64,000 nucleotides of DNA from Romboutsia sedimentorum (GCF_030131845.1 NZ_JASKYM010000002.1:382247-446246); one strand, 5' to 3'. Positions 45,262 through 54,614 are shown, numbered from the stretch's first letter. Numbers and translations: made by a program. The notes: generated by a model not told the origin, from the letters alone.

Positions 45262-45591
45262 ATGAACTTATTAGGTCTTAAGCAAAAGTTAGAAAAAGGA
45301 AAATCACTAGGTGGAGATGTTATATACATAAAAGAAGAAAATATTTTATATGGATTAGAATGTATATATGAAGACCAAGAAAATAAAAGTATAACGTTAT
45401 TAAAATCAAAAGAGGAATCTATTAAGGTAGAGGACTTTATAAAAGTTTTAGATAAGTTATATGCTAACATAGGAGATAAGGAAGTATTTATAGGTAAGGA
45501 TGAAAATAATAGAAATGACAAAAAAGAAATAAAAAGTGTAGAATTTGCACAGTATGAATTATTAAAAATGTTATTTATAAATGTAGAATAA
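45262..45591 (+). CDS. Hypothetical protein, 109 aa
   Basis: Unrecognised small acidic/lysine-rich soluble protein without signal or membrane segment. A beta-rich middle (VIYIKEENILYGLECIY, ITLLKS) is followed by charged helices. AAGGGGGA SD before ATG 45262. It ends just before a 20-bp-stem bidirectional terminator shared with the convergent exonuclease gene. Confidence 0.7.
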   Translation: MNLLGLKQKLEKGKSLGGDVIYIKEENILYGLECIYEDQENKSITLLKSKEESIKVEDFIKVLDKLYANIGDKEVFIGKDENNRNDKKEIKSVEFAQYELLKMLFINVE

Positions 45592-45596
45592 ATAAT

Positions 45597-45640
45597 AAGT
45601 GTAAAAAAAGATAGACGCATGTCTATCTTTTTTTACACTT
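45597..45640. terminator. Bidirectional terminator with 20-bp perfect stem
   Basis: Arms at 45597-45616 and 45621-45640 are perfect inverse complements (AAGTGTAAAAAAAGATAGAC and its complement) around a GCAT loop. The A7/T7 runs inside the stem give a U-tract in both directions. The right arm also encodes the last residues (CKKR) and the stop of the minus-strand exonuclease. Confidence 0.92.
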
Positions 45641-46396
45641 ATTAGAGTTAATTAAAAATTGATTAGTTTTCCCCATCTTATATGCTAAATCAATTATTTT
45701 TTTATCTTCTTTACTTAATTCTCTGTTTAATACCTTACTAAATTCCTCAAATAACCTATCGTAATTAATTTGTTTTTTAGTGGATTTTTCAACAGTTGAT
45801 GATTTTACAGTAGTATATATATAAACATCAGGTACAATACTTGGGTTATATATTCTAATAAAAACTTGAGCTGTATAAAATGCGTCATTTAAAGCGTTGT
45901 GATATGATTTATCTTGATTTAATTCAAGTATTTGAATAGCATTTTGAAGTCCAATACTCCTACCAGCAGGATTATCAAAATAAATAGAAGCATAATGCTG
46001 AATATTTATATATGATTTAGGCAAAGTTTTTGATGGCAAATTATAATATGTTATGTTTCTATATAATTCTTTTAAATCACCGGTACCCCAAACACATAAA
46101 ACAGGATCCTTAGAAGATATAAACCTTTTAAATTCTTTGTATGCTTGTGGAAAAGAAGGAGCATCTGCCACATCTTTTAAAGTTATTCCAGTCATTTTAC
46201 CAATAAAAGGATGTATGCCTTTGTATATTTCTGGTTTTACATAACTATTGAATGTATCAATTATATTAAAGTTACTATCTAATTTAATAGCGCCTATTTG
46301 AATTATTTCAAAAGGGCATCTTTCATTAGATACTGTTTTATTAAGAGTTTTATCAAATCCTTGATTGAATTCTAAGTCAAAAACTATATATTCCAT
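45623..46396 (-). CDS. DEDDh 3'-5' exonuclease (KapD/Eri-1-like)
   Basis: 257-aa RNase-H-fold exonuclease. Exo I is VFDLEFNQG (about 4-12, with catalytic D and E). Exo II is around CVWGTGDLKELYRN (about 99-112), and Exo III is HNALNDAFYTAQ (about 162-173), giving the H and D. The C-terminal ~60 residues are charged and helical, outside the fold. It resembles the sporulation-inhibitor KapD and Eri-1-like exonucleases; the substrate is not known. GGAGAGAAAT SD before ATG 46396. It converges with the 109-aa gene. Confidence 0.88.
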   Translation of the reverse strand: MEYIVFDLEFNQGFDKTLNKTVSNERCPFEIIQIGAIKLDSNFNIIDTFNSYVKPEIYKGIHPFIGKMTGITLKDVADAPSFPQAYKEFKRFISSKDPVLCVWGTGDLKELYRNITYYNLPSKTLPKSYINIQHYASIYFDNPAGRSIGLQNAIQILELNQDKSYHNALNDAFYTAQVFIRIYNPSIVPDVYIYTTVKSSTVEKSTKKQINYDRLFEEFSKVLNRELSKEDKKIIDLAYKMGKTNQFLINSNKCKKR

Positions 46397-46594
46397 AATA
46401 TTTCTCTCCTAAATTATCTTATCTTACCAATATATTCATAAATATGTTTATTATAAAATATTAATATTTAAAAAGAAGCAAATGAAGACTTCTTAGTTTA
46501 TTATACCCTATATTTAGTAAAATGTTAAATTATTGTTATATGTATTTATAAAATAGACGATTTAGATAAATAAGCCTAGAAAAAAATAAAAATA

Positions 46595-46623
46595 TTGCGA
46601 ACTTTCAAATGATAATATATAAT
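46595..46623 (+). promoter_or_regulatory. Promoter of the glutamine synthetase gene
   Basis: TTGCGA (46595-46600), a 17-nt spacer and a perfect TATAAT (46618-46623), 70 nt before the start codon. The rest of the 297-nt gap (46397-46693) is A/T-rich, and no glutamine riboswitch or GlnR-type box was recognised. Confidence 0.65.
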
Positions 46624-46693
46624 AAGTATAAATAAAACACGAACAAAAATAAAATAAAAATAAAAATAATATTGGAATTAAGGGGGATAATAT

Positions 46694-48592
46694 ATGGAAA
46701 AGTTATTATACACAATAGAACCAAATAATCACAATGAAAAAGATCTTAAATTTATTTTAAACAATAATAGAAATATAAAGTTTATTTCTTTAATGGGTGT
46801 AGATTTAGGAGGAAATGCAACTGATGAAAAAATACCAGTAAATTTATTTTTAGAGGATATAAGTGGATTTTTAAAATCAGCTATTCAAACTGATGGATCG
46901 AGCGTAGAACTTTATAACATAGCAACTCTAAATAATGCTAAGGTTGATTTAATGCCAGATGTAGATTGTAAGTGGTATGTAGATTATAACTTTGAACATA
47001 TCGATGAAGAACTTAATTTGCCAGTTGGCACTCTTAGAATACCAGCTTTCTTAATTCATGAAAATAAGAAAGTATGTTCAAGAGGAATATTAAAAAAATC
47101 AGAAACTTATTTTAAAACATCTATTTTAAAATTATTTAAAGAATATCCAAATATCATAAAAAATATTGGAATAGAAGATATTTCGAATATAGAAGACATA
47201 ATATTAACGTCAGCTACTGAATTAGAATTTTGGGTAAACACACCAGAAGATAAAGCAGACTTAGAAAAGTTATATGTATCACAAAGTTTAAAAGAACAAT
47301 ATTGGAAAAGAACACATGGTATTATAAGGACTTGTTTAGAAAAAACTTTAATAATTTTACAAGACATAGGTATAAATCCTGAAATGGCTCATAAGGAAGT
47401 TGGAGGTATTAACAGCTCTATAAGCATAGATGGAAAAACAAATCATGCTATGGAGCAGCTAGAGATTTCATGGAAATTCTCAAATCCTCTTCAAGTTGCA
47501 GATAATGAGTTAATAGTAAGAGAAATAATAGAAGATGTATTTACATCTAATGGATTAGAGGTAACGTTTAAAGCAAAACCTATATATGGGGTTGCAGGAA
47601 GTGGAGAACATGTTCATGTTGGCGTTAGTGCAAAGCTAAAAGATGGAAGTATAAAAAATTTATTTGCTCCAAAAGATATGACAAAAGACTATTTAAGTGA
47701 AATTGGGTATGGGGCACTTATGGGAATACTTAATAATTATGAAGTATTAAACCCTATAGTTACATCATCTAATGATGGATTTAATAGATTAGTACCAGGG
47801 TTTGAAGCACCAGTATGTATAGTAACATCACTAGGACATAATTATGAAGTAGCATCAAGAAATAGGTCTGTACTTGTAGGATTAGTAAGAGATATAAAAA
47901 ATCCAAAAACAGTAAGACTTGAATTGAGATCACCAAATCCACTATCAAATACTTATTTAGTTATAGCAGGTTGTTACCAAACAATGTTAGATGGAATAAA
48001 AGCAGTAGCAAAGAGCGGGTTGTCAACTAAGGACCTTGAAAAAGAGCTATCTAAGGAAGTAGGCCAAGAAAGCTTTTATTTAGAAAAAGACAGAGCCTAT
48101 AGAGATGAAAATGATGTATTTGAACATTATACATTGCAAGAGAGAAATTGTAGATTTTCAGTACCACCTGCAACAGTTTATGAAAATATGAGGAATTTAA
48201 AAAATTATGAATATAAGTTGAATTCTTTAAAACAAGGAAATGTATTTACTGATGTAATAATAGATTCGTTTAAGATGGGTGCTATAGACAAATGGGTGAA
48301 AGAATTAGAAAATAGAATTATTCATGACCATATGGAAACTGTAAGAAGCTGTGTAAAGTTACATAATAAGGAAAATATGGATGCTTTAGATGAAGTTGCA
48401 TGGAATGCTATTTCAGAGATAAAGTTTAACATAATGAAAGATACATTAACTAGAAAATCATTGTTTACTAATATTAGAGAGTCTATAGCAAATAAAGATT
48501 ATGAAGTGGTATCAAAATTACAATTACAATTAAAAAAAGAAATGAAAGAAATTCAAGAATTGTATGTACAATATAGTAAAAATATATATTAA
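46694..48592 (+). CDS. Glutamine synthetase family protein, long form (632 aa)
   Basis: ATP-dependent glutamate-ammonia ligase family. The N-terminal beta-grasp domain spans about 28-100 (FLEDISGFLKSAIQTDGSS). The catalytic domain follows, with EVGGINSSISID near 237, the nucleotide-loop motif GSGEHVHVGVSAKL (about 300-313), NDGFNRLVPGFEAP and RLELRSPNPLSNTY. About 150 extra C-terminal residues form predicted helices and coiled coil (from about 470) not found in the classical ~445-aa GlnA. It is smaller than GSIII (GlnN), and I give no symbol. Activity on glutamate is likely but not proven. GGGGGAT SD before ATG 46694; own promoter and terminator. Confidence 0.88.
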   Translation: MEKLLYTIEPNNHNEKDLKFILNNNRNIKFISLMGVDLGGNATDEKIPVNLFLEDISGFLKSAIQTDGSSVELYNIATLNNAKVDLMPDVDCKWYVDYNFEHIDEELNLPVGTLRIPAFLIHENKKVCSRGILKKSETYFKTSILKLFKEYPNIIKNIGIEDISNIEDIILTSATELEFWVNTPEDKADLEKLYVSQSLKEQYWKRTHGIIRTCLEKTLIILQDIGINPEMAHKEVGGINSSISIDGKTNHAMEQLEISWKFSNPLQVADNELIVREIIEDVFTSNGLEVTFKAKPIYGVAGSGEHVHVGVSAKLKDGSIKNLFAPKDMTKDYLSEIGYGALMGILNNYEVLNPIVTSSNDGFNRLVPGFEAPVCIVTSLGHNYEVASRNRSVLVGLVRDIKNPKTVRLELRSPNPLSNTYLVIAGCYQTMLDGIKAVAKSGLSTKDLEKELSKEVGQESFYLEKDRAYRDENDVFEHYTLQERNCRFSVPPATVYENMRNLKNYEYKLNSLKQGNVFTDVIIDSFKMGAIDKWVKELENRIIHDHMETVRSCVKLHNKENMDALDEVAWNAISEIKFNIMKDTLTRKSLFTNIRESIANKDYEVVSKLQLQLKKEMKEIQELYVQYSKNIY

Positions 48593-48621
48593 AAAAGAAG
48601 AGGGAGACCTCTTCTTTTTTT
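48591..48621 (+). terminator. Intrinsic terminator after glutamine synthetase
   Basis: AGAAGAGG (48596-48603) pairs with CCTCTTCT (48608-48615) around GAGA, flanked by A6 and T6. It may also serve the convergent minus-strand gene. Confidence 0.9.
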
Positions 48622-48627
48622 ATGTTT

Positions 48628-49005
48628 TTAAATTACAAGATGTACTAATAAACTTAATAATAGAAGGTATGCAAAGATATTAAAATTATAAGAAGAGATA
48701 TTTTTCTTTGATGGGAAAAATGTTATTTTTAGTATCAATAATAAGATAAATAAAACTACATATCCTGAATTAATCAATACAGTAAAACTTGAAAAACTTA
48801 AAAAATGTATTATAGATAAAATAAATATTATAATTAGGAATTTAGAATTATGTTTAGTTAAAAAGGGCAGTAATTTATTTATATGTTTTCTGATAAATTT
48901 ATTGCTTGTAGCAGAGTAACAATCTCTAAGTAAGTATAGTAGTGAGTATAATATTATGAATAATGAGGATACAAAGCCTGATAAAATTCCTATATCTTTA
49001 ATCAT
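48628..49005 (-). CDS. Hypothetical membrane protein, 125 aa
   Basis: Unrecognised integral-membrane protein with about four hydrophobic helices (roughly residues 7-27, 53-70, 75-95, 106-125). A basic loop (FIRKHINKLLPFL) lies between helices 1 and 2. No catalytic motif is seen. GGGAGGATTTAT SD before ATG 49005. It is divergent from the M23 gene and convergent with glutamine synthetase. It may be a small transport or redox subunit, but there is no evidence for that. Confidence 0.7.
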   Translation of the reverse strand: MIKDIGILSGFVSSLFIILYSLLYLLRDCYSATSNKFIRKHINKLLPFLTKHNSKFLIIIFILSIIHFLSFSSFTVLINSGYVVLFILLLILKITFFPSKKNISSYNFNIFAYLLLLSLLVHLVI

Positions 49006-49207
49006 TATAAATCCTCCCTTTATTTTAGGATAAAAAATTTTATTAGTATATAGTATTTTATTTATATGAAATATGTGAACAATTTAAGTAAGAAAATTAA
49101 ATTTAAATAAAAAATTATTTAACAATAATTATAAAAATAAAAAAAAATAGTAATAAAATATTAAAAAAAGGCAATAGTAATATATAGTGATAAAAGGAGT
49201 GAAAAAT

Positions 49208-50026
49208 ATGGAAAAAAATATAAAAACATTTATATTAACAACTTTTTTATGCATAACTTGTTTTGCTATTAAAAATCAAAGTGTGTATGCTTTTAGTGAG
49301 GATGTAAATTTAAATTTATTAATAGAAAATAAAGAAAATCAAAGAGAACTTAAATCTAAGATAGAAAAATTACATCAAGATATAGAAGCTAAGACTGAAA
49401 ATATTGACAATAAAAAACAAGATAATGTACAAGCTGAAGTTGTAAGTGTCAGTTTTGTAGAAAAAAATGAACTAAATTCAAGTGATTATTTAATCAACGA
49501 AGTGAAAACTATAGAAAAAGAAAAATTAGAATTAGAAAAACAACTAGAAGAAAATAAAGTAAAAGGTATGAAATTAGAAAAATCGATAGAAGAAGATGAA
49601 AAAAAATATTTGAAAGAGAATAATTTGAGATTTAAGGCAGGTATATGGCCAGTTACTTCATATAATCAAATTAGCTCTCCTTTCGGTTATAGAATACATC
49701 CTATAACAGGAGAAAGAAAATTTCATAGAGGTATAGATATACCAGCACCTCAAAATACAGAAATATTATCATCTGATGATGGTGTAGTTATATTTTCAGG
49801 AGTACAAAACGGATATGGAAATGTGGTTAAATTAAAGCATTTCGATGGTAAGAAAACTGTATATGCTCATAATACTTTTAATGTAGCTAGGGAAGGTGAC
49901 ATAGTGAAACAAGGACAAGTTATTGCAAAAGTAGGTACTACAGGTAATTCAACTGGTAATCATCTTCACTTTGAAACTATTATAGATGAAGAGAATATAA
50001 ACCCTTTAGATGCAGTAAATAAATAG
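49208..50026 (+). CDS. Secreted M23 (LytM/NlpD-like) peptidase domain protein
   Basis: 272-aa exported wall-associated protein. Residues 1-30 form a signal peptide (charged start, hydrophobic core, VYAF). Residues ~35-140 are a coiled coil with many E/K heptads, as in EnvC/SpoIIQ-like regulators. The C-terminal M23 domain has SSPFGYRIHPITGERKFHRGID (H and D metal ligands in dispersed positions) and HLHFE near residue 255. The metal site looks complete, so it could be an active endopeptidase. AAAGGAGTG SD before ATG 49208; the earlier in-frame start at 49187 overlaps the SD region. Confidence 0.9.
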   Translation: MEKNIKTFILTTFLCITCFAIKNQSVYAFSEDVNLNLLIENKENQRELKSKIEKLHQDIEAKTENIDNKKQDNVQAEVVSVSFVEKNELNSSDYLINEVKTIEKEKLELEKQLEENKVKGMKLEKSIEEDEKKYLKENNLRFKAGIWPVTSYNQISSPFGYRIHPITGERKFHRGIDIPAPQNTEILSSDDGVVIFSGVQNGYGNVVKLKHFDGKKTVYAHNTFNVAREGDIVKQGQVIAKVGTTGNSTGNHLHFETIIDEENINPLDAVNK

Positions 50027-50080
50027 CAATAGGGCAAGAGTACATATATATTGTAGAAATATTAAAAATTAATATATATT

Positions 50081-50110
50081 AAAAAGAAGGGTATATGCCC
50101 TTCTTTTTAG
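50081..50110 (+). terminator. Intrinsic terminator after the M23 gene
   Basis: AAAAAGAAGGG (50081-50091) pairs with CCCTTCTTTTT (50098-50108) over a 6-nt loop, ending in T residues. Confidence 0.9.
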
Positions 50111-50207
50111 CATAAAATTAAGTATAATAAAGGATTAATAAAAGCAAGGCGAAATTATAAAATTAAATGTTTGAAAATTTAGAAAATTTATAAAAAGGAG
50201 AGCTTTG

Positions 50208-50909
50208 ATGAAAAAAAAATTCATACCGGATATATTAGTATACGTTTTTGCACCTATATTAGTATGTAATTTAGAGATAAATAAAAATATAAGCTACATA
50301 ATACTGGCATTGATAACTTTAACATTTATTTATAGTATTACGACTGCGAAGAATGAACTTAGATTAAATGTATCAGGAATAATATTTGCTTCTTTATATA
50401 TATGTGCACACATGTTTAAACAAAATGCAGAATCAGACTTTGTCAGGTATATATATGATACATATTGTTTCTTAATATTATCTATATTATTTATAGGATT
50501 AACATGTTTTGATAAAAATATAATTAGACAAATTTACTCAGATATACTTAGATCTAAAGGTCATACTAAATATTATGTAGGACACTATTTAAGTAGAAAA
50601 TTTATAAAGCAAGAATTTGAAAAGATTTTATCAATTATAAACATACATTTGTTAGCTATTACATTCATTAGAGTTTATTCTATATCAACATATGGAGCTC
50701 GAGATTATTTAATTACATTAGATTTAGAAAAATTGGTTTGTCTGTTATTTATAATTGTGGAGTGTTATATGGTATATAAGATAATTAGAGAAAATAAGAA
50801 AGATAAAAATAATAAACTTAGAAAAGAAAATATAAGAAATAACACAATAAATAAAGATGTTGAAGAAAAAATTATATATTTAAATAAATATAAAAAAACT
50901 AATAAATAA
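50208..50909 (+). CDS. Hypothetical membrane protein, 233 aa
   Basis: Unrecognised integral-membrane protein with about six hydrophobic helices (roughly residues 8-22, 27-43, 52-66, 82-100, 142-160, 172-195). A basic, lysine/asparagine-rich cytoplasmic tail (about 198-233) follows. No enzyme motif is visible. AAGGAG SD before ATG 50208; an in-frame TTG lies directly before it. It converges with the glycosyltransferase gene and shares a terminator with it. Confidence 0.7.
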   Translation: MKKKFIPDILVYVFAPILVCNLEINKNISYIILALITLTFIYSITTAKNELRLNVSGIIFASLYICAHMFKQNAESDFVRYIYDTYCFLILSILFIGLTCFDKNIIRQIYSDILRSKGHTKYYVGHYLSRKFIKQEFEKILSIINIHLLAITFIRVYSISTYGARDYLITLDLEKLVCLLFIIVECYMVYKIIRENKKDKNNKLRKENIRNNTINKDVEEKIIYLNKYKKTNK

Positions 50910-50931
50910 CAAGGATTAATTCTTGTTATTT
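50905..50931. terminator. Bidirectional terminator between membrane protein and glycosyltransferase
   Basis: AATAACAAG (50905-50913) pairs with CTTGTTATT (50922-50930) over an 8-nt loop. It overlaps the + gene's stop codon and the end of the minus gene. Confidence 0.8.
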
Positions 50932-52040
50932 ATTAGTTCTAGTATATAATCTGCTATTTTATCATAATTAATTAGCTTTTTAAATTCTTTAATATTTGAT
51001 TGCATAAAATTAAATATAGATTCAAATTTACCCGAAGATAATTCATAGAATATGTTTTTTAAATCATCTTCGTCATTGTAAATTATACCAATTCCTTTAT
51101 CAATTATAAACTTAGCGTTCTCTATTTCCTGACCAACTTTAGGGACTTTGACTATTATTGGTGTTTCAGAATGAATACCCTCAAATAAAGTTGCTCCACC
51201 AGGCTTTGTTATCATAAGATCATAGTCTTTTATTAAATTGTGCATATCATTTACATACCCTAAAACCTTTATGTTTGATAATGGTTTTTTTTCTGTAAGA
51301 TAATTATGTAGCTTAGAATTTTTTCCTGTAACTATTGTTAACTGTATAGTTTCAGCATGATCTTTAATAAATTCATCAATCCAATACATAAAATCATCAT
51401 CTACATCAAATAACCCTCTTCCTCCGCCTAAAAGTAGTATTTTATATTTATTAGGAATATGAATTTTTTCACTCACAAGGAATTTACTATTTATAGGAAC
51501 TCCAGTTACCTTAATAGATGTAGGAGAAATACCTTTTTGTACAAATCTATTTCTGATTTCACAAGATGGAACAAAATACATATTAGTAGTAGGATATACC
51601 CATTCAAGGCTGTCTACAACATCAGTAATAACTGTTAAAGTAGGTATATTCATTTGAGGATATTTTATTTTGAAGTTATATACACAAGCAGCAGCCAGTG
51701 GAAAAGTAGATATAATTAAATCTGGCTTTTTATCAAGAATATATTCTATAAGCTTAGGTGTATATAGTTTATGAGCTAAATCATGTTTTGAGTCAAAAGA
51801 TTTTTTTAGATAATAGTAATAATTATATAAGCCTGGTGTATATTTAGTATTATTTTCATATAATTTAACCATTGGCTTATTCATTATGGGAAGACTAGCG
51901 CTTATAAAATTTTGTATTGTAACATCACAAGAGCTATCTTTTTCTAAAAGATTATTTTTAATAGCATTTGAAGCACTTATATGACCAGCTCCAAATTGAG
52001 CTGTAAGTATTAATATTGATTTGGGTTTCGCTGTGTGCAT
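50916..52040 (-). CDS. MGDG synthase/UgtP-like glycosyltransferase
   Basis: 374-aa GT-B glycosyltransferase (GT28). The N-terminal acceptor domain has LILTAQFGAGHISASNA (about 10-26), as in monoglycosyldiacylglycerol synthases. The C-terminal nucleotide-sugar domain has LLLGGGRGLF (near 206) and the UDP-sugar signature ITKPGGATLFEG (about 277-288). The likely role is making glycolipid anchors or membrane lipids at the inner face of the membrane. The sugar (glucose or galactose) is uncertain. GAGGTGAATAAC upstream of ATG 52040 acts as SD. It is divergent from the YjiH-like gene. Confidence 0.9.
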   Translation of the reverse strand: MHTAKPKSILILTAQFGAGHISASNAIKNNLLEKDSSCDVTIQNFISASLPIMNKPMVKLYENNTKYTPGLYNYYYYLKKSFDSKHDLAHKLYTPKLIEYILDKKPDLIISTFPLAAACVYNFKIKYPQMNIPTLTVITDVVDSLEWVYPTTNMYFVPSCEIRNRFVQKGISPTSIKVTGVPINSKFLVSEKIHIPNKYKILLLGGGRGLFDVDDDFMYWIDEFIKDHAETIQLTIVTGKNSKLHNYLTEKKPLSNIKVLGYVNDMHNLIKDYDLMITKPGGATLFEGIHSETPIIVKVPKVGQEIENAKFIIDKGIGIIYNDEDDLKNIFYELSSGKFESIFNFMQSNIKEFKKLINYDKIADYILELINNKN

Positions 52041-52146
52041 TAGTTATTCACCTCTAATAATTTAACTTTATAATTACAGTATTATACAGATATAAATTGA
52101 TTTAATCAATAATAATAAAACTTATTATATTTAAGAAGGAAATATT

Positions 52147-52170
52147 TATATTAAGTTGAAACTTAATATA
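52147..52170 (+). repeat. 10-bp perfect hairpin directly before an SD
   Basis: TATATTAAGT-TGAA-ACTTAATATA (52147-52156 with 52161-52170) forms a perfect tetraloop hairpin ending exactly where the GAGGTGGG SD of the next gene begins. It could stabilise the mRNA 5' end or be an operator. No T-run follows. Confidence 0.55.
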
Positions 52171-52182
52171 GAGGTGGGCTGT

Positions 52183-53517
52183 ATGGAAGTAGTAAGTAAA
52201 AGACATGAAAAAGAAGAAAATGTAGACAGTGATTTTATAGACATATTAAAACTTATTATATATTCAAGTATAGGAATATTTGTATTTTTTATTCCTATAA
52301 AACTAAATGGACAATCAATAACTCTAATATACCATATAGCATATAAATTACAATCTGACTTAAGGCCATTTCTACAAATATGTATAATTGTATACGCTAT
52401 AATAGGGTGTTTAAAGCCTATATTAGAAAATAAAAAAAAGAAAATAATCCAGAGTAATATTTTTTTATACATTAGGATGTTTAGCATCCTAATAATAGTA
52501 AATGTATTTTATGGTAAAAATACAATTATGTTCTTAGATGACGATATATTACTTTTAATAGATGAACTAGTTTTGAATGTAGCTACAGTATTGCCACTAA
52601 GTGCAATATTTATCACATTTTTATTAGATTATGGATTTTTAGATATAGTAGAATCATATTTTCACAATACAATGAAAAAAAATTTCAAGTTAAGTGGAAA
52701 AACCATAGTTAATATTCTTATATATATTTGTACTGATTGCTTTTGTGGAATGTTTGTAACAAATAAATTATATAAAACTGGAAAAATTAGATACAATGAG
52801 GCCTGTATAATTATATTGGATTTTTCTATAATGTCAATACCTATGGTTAGTTATATGTCAAAAGAACTAAATGTAGACAAGATAGATATAATTATAGTTA
52901 GCACAATTACATTAATAATTACTAATATGATTTTGTCTAGAATTTATCCTTTAAGTAAAAAAAAGAAGTCTTATTGCATGAAAACAAATTATAGAGAAAC
53001 TATACACAAAAGTGATAAATTAAAAAATGGAATAAAAAAATACCTTAAAAATAAAAACAATAAAAACATAATAAAAACAATTATTGATAATTTAGAGGAA
53101 GCTATTTCTGTAATTATTAATTTAATACCTGAGCTAGTTATGATATTGTACTTAGGAAATATAATATTAAATAGTGACATTATATTAGAATTATCTAAAT
53201 ATATATTTTATCCTTTAACAGAAATATTTAAAATTGCAGATAAAGGTGAAATTAGTTTGTTTGGAATAAATTTATTTTATAATGGTATTATAGGTATAGA
53301 AAATGTTAGTAATTATACTCAATATAGTACTAAATTTTTGATTGGTACACTAGCGGTTACAAGTTGTACATCACTTAGTAGTAATATGGTATATATAAAA
53401 AATACAGATATTAGTATAACCAAAAAAGAATTTTTAGTATCTTACACACAAAGAATAATTACTATAGTATTTATTTATTCAATAATGTATTATTTTTATA
53501 GGGGATATATGATGTAA
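52183..53517 (+). CDS. YjiH-like multi-pass membrane protein (nucleoside-recognition/GATE type)
   Basis: 444-aa integral-membrane protein with about ten hydrophobic helices and a basic cytoplasmic loop (about 265-310, KKKK-rich). It resembles the YjiH family by its N-terminal IFVFFIPIKLNGQS segment (about 29-42), TDCFCGMFVTNKLYKTGK (near 185-202, a loop typical of GATE proteins) and ITSCTSLSSNMVYI-like motif near 405. The transported substrate is unknown. GAGGTGG SD before ATG 52183; the TTG at 52156 falls in the hairpin. Followed at 53572 by an M42 aminopeptidase, perhaps in the same operon. Confidence 0.7.
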   Translation: MEVVSKRHEKEENVDSDFIDILKLIIYSSIGIFVFFIPIKLNGQSITLIYHIAYKLQSDLRPFLQICIIVYAIIGCLKPILENKKKKIIQSNIFLYIRMFSILIIVNVFYGKNTIMFLDDDILLLIDELVLNVATVLPLSAIFITFLLDYGFLDIVESYFHNTMKKNFKLSGKTIVNILIYICTDCFCGMFVTNKLYKTGKIRYNEACIIILDFSIMSIPMVSYMSKELNVDKIDIIIVSTITLIITNMILSRIYPLSKKKKSYCMKTNYRETIHKSDKLKNGIKKYLKNKNNKNIIKTIIDNLEEAISVIINLIPELVMILYLGNIILNSDIILELSKYIFYPLTEIFKIADKGEISLFGINLFYNGIIGIENVSNYTQYSTKFLIGTLAVTSCTSLSSNMVYIKNTDISITKKEFLVSYTQRIITIVFIYSIMYYFYRGYMM

Positions 53518-53571
53518 ATATAGGTAGTTTATTATAATAAAAAATAAAAAAATGTATGAGGAGAGTTTAAA

Positions 53572-54606
53572 ATGCATAATAAAAAAATAATAGAAAAGTA
53601 TTTAGAAGAACTTTTAGTTATTCCAAGTCCAACAGGGTATACAAAAGAAATAATGGAGTATATAAAAAAAGAACTTGAACAAATGGACATAGATTACAAA
53701 GTATCAAATAAAGGAATACTAGTAGCTACTATAGCTGGAGCAAATCAAGAAAAGGAAATTACATTTTCAGCACATGTAGATACATTAGGTGCGATGGTTA
53801 AAGAAATAAAGGCTAACGGAAGATTAGTTATATCCCAAATAGGAGGATATATGATGAACTCTATAGAAGGCGAAAATTGTTTAATACATACTAGGTCAAA
53901 AAAAGTATATGAGGGAACATTACAAACAATAAAGCCTTCTATTCATATACATGGTAATGATGCAAGAGAATTGCCGAGAGATTGCAAAAACTATGAAATC
54001 GTAATAGATGAATGTGTTTTTACAAAAGAAGATGTACATAAGTTAGGAATAGAGGTTGGAGATATTATATCATTTGATACAAGAACTAAAATAACTAATT
54101 CGGGGTTTGTAAAATCTAGATACTTAGATGACAAAGCATCTGCAGCAGCTATATTATATGTCATGAAGTATATTAAATTAAATAACATAAAGCCTAACCG
54201 CTCTATAAACTTCTTCTTTAGCAACTATGAAGAAGTAGGTCATGGATCTTCAGCATTTATACCGAAAAATACATCTGAATTTATTGCAGTTGATATGGGA
54301 TGCCCAGGAGAAGGTCAAAATTCTACAGAGTACGATGTGTGTATATGTACAAAGGATTCAAATGGACCATATGATTATGAACTTGTCAATAAACTTATTG
54401 GAACATGTGAACAAAACAATATAAACTATAAATTAGATATATATCCTAACTATGGATCAGATGCTACTGCTGCATTAAAATCTGGCATGGATTCTAAATT
54501 TGCCCTTATTGGCCCTGGTGTATTTTCATCACATGGATATGAAAGAACTCATATAACATCAATTGTAGAGACTGCAAAGCTAATAATAGCTTATATAGCT
54601 AATTAA
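53572..54606 (+). CDS. M42 family glutamyl/leucyl aminopeptidase
   Basis: 344-aa binuclear-metal aminopeptidase of the M42 family, forming tetrahedral dodecamers in known members. Metal ligands appear in order: SAHVDTLG (about 64-71), RYLDDKASAA (about 183-192), NYEEVGHGSS (about 223-232, including the catalytic Glu), VDMGCPG (about 241) and SSHGYERTH near the end. It degrades peptides in the cytoplasm. GAGGAGAG SD before ATG 53572. It lies 54 nt after the YjiH-like gene and is followed by a long terminator. Confidence 0.94.
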   Translation: MHNKKIIEKYLEELLVIPSPTGYTKEIMEYIKKELEQMDIDYKVSNKGILVATIAGANQEKEITFSAHVDTLGAMVKEIKANGRLVISQIGGYMMNSIEGENCLIHTRSKKVYEGTLQTIKPSIHIHGNDARELPRDCKNYEIVIDECVFTKEDVHKLGIEVGDIISFDTRTKITNSGFVKSRYLDDKASAAAILYVMKYIKLNNIKPNRSINFFFSNYEEVGHGSSAFIPKNTSEFIAVDMGCPGEGQNSTEYDVCICTKDSNGPYDYELVNKLIGTCEQNNINYKLDIYPNYGSDATAALKSGMDSKFALIGPGVFSSHGYERTHITSIVETAKLIIAYIAN

Positions 54607-54614
54607 TATAACTT

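Noticed and set aside
52156-52182. TTG start for the YjiH-like protein
   Set aside because: It lies in the hairpin; the SD at 52171 sets ATG 52183.
53991-54424. Two small frames overlapping the M42 gene
   Set aside because: They overlap metal-site coding sequence of the aminopeptidase and have no SD.
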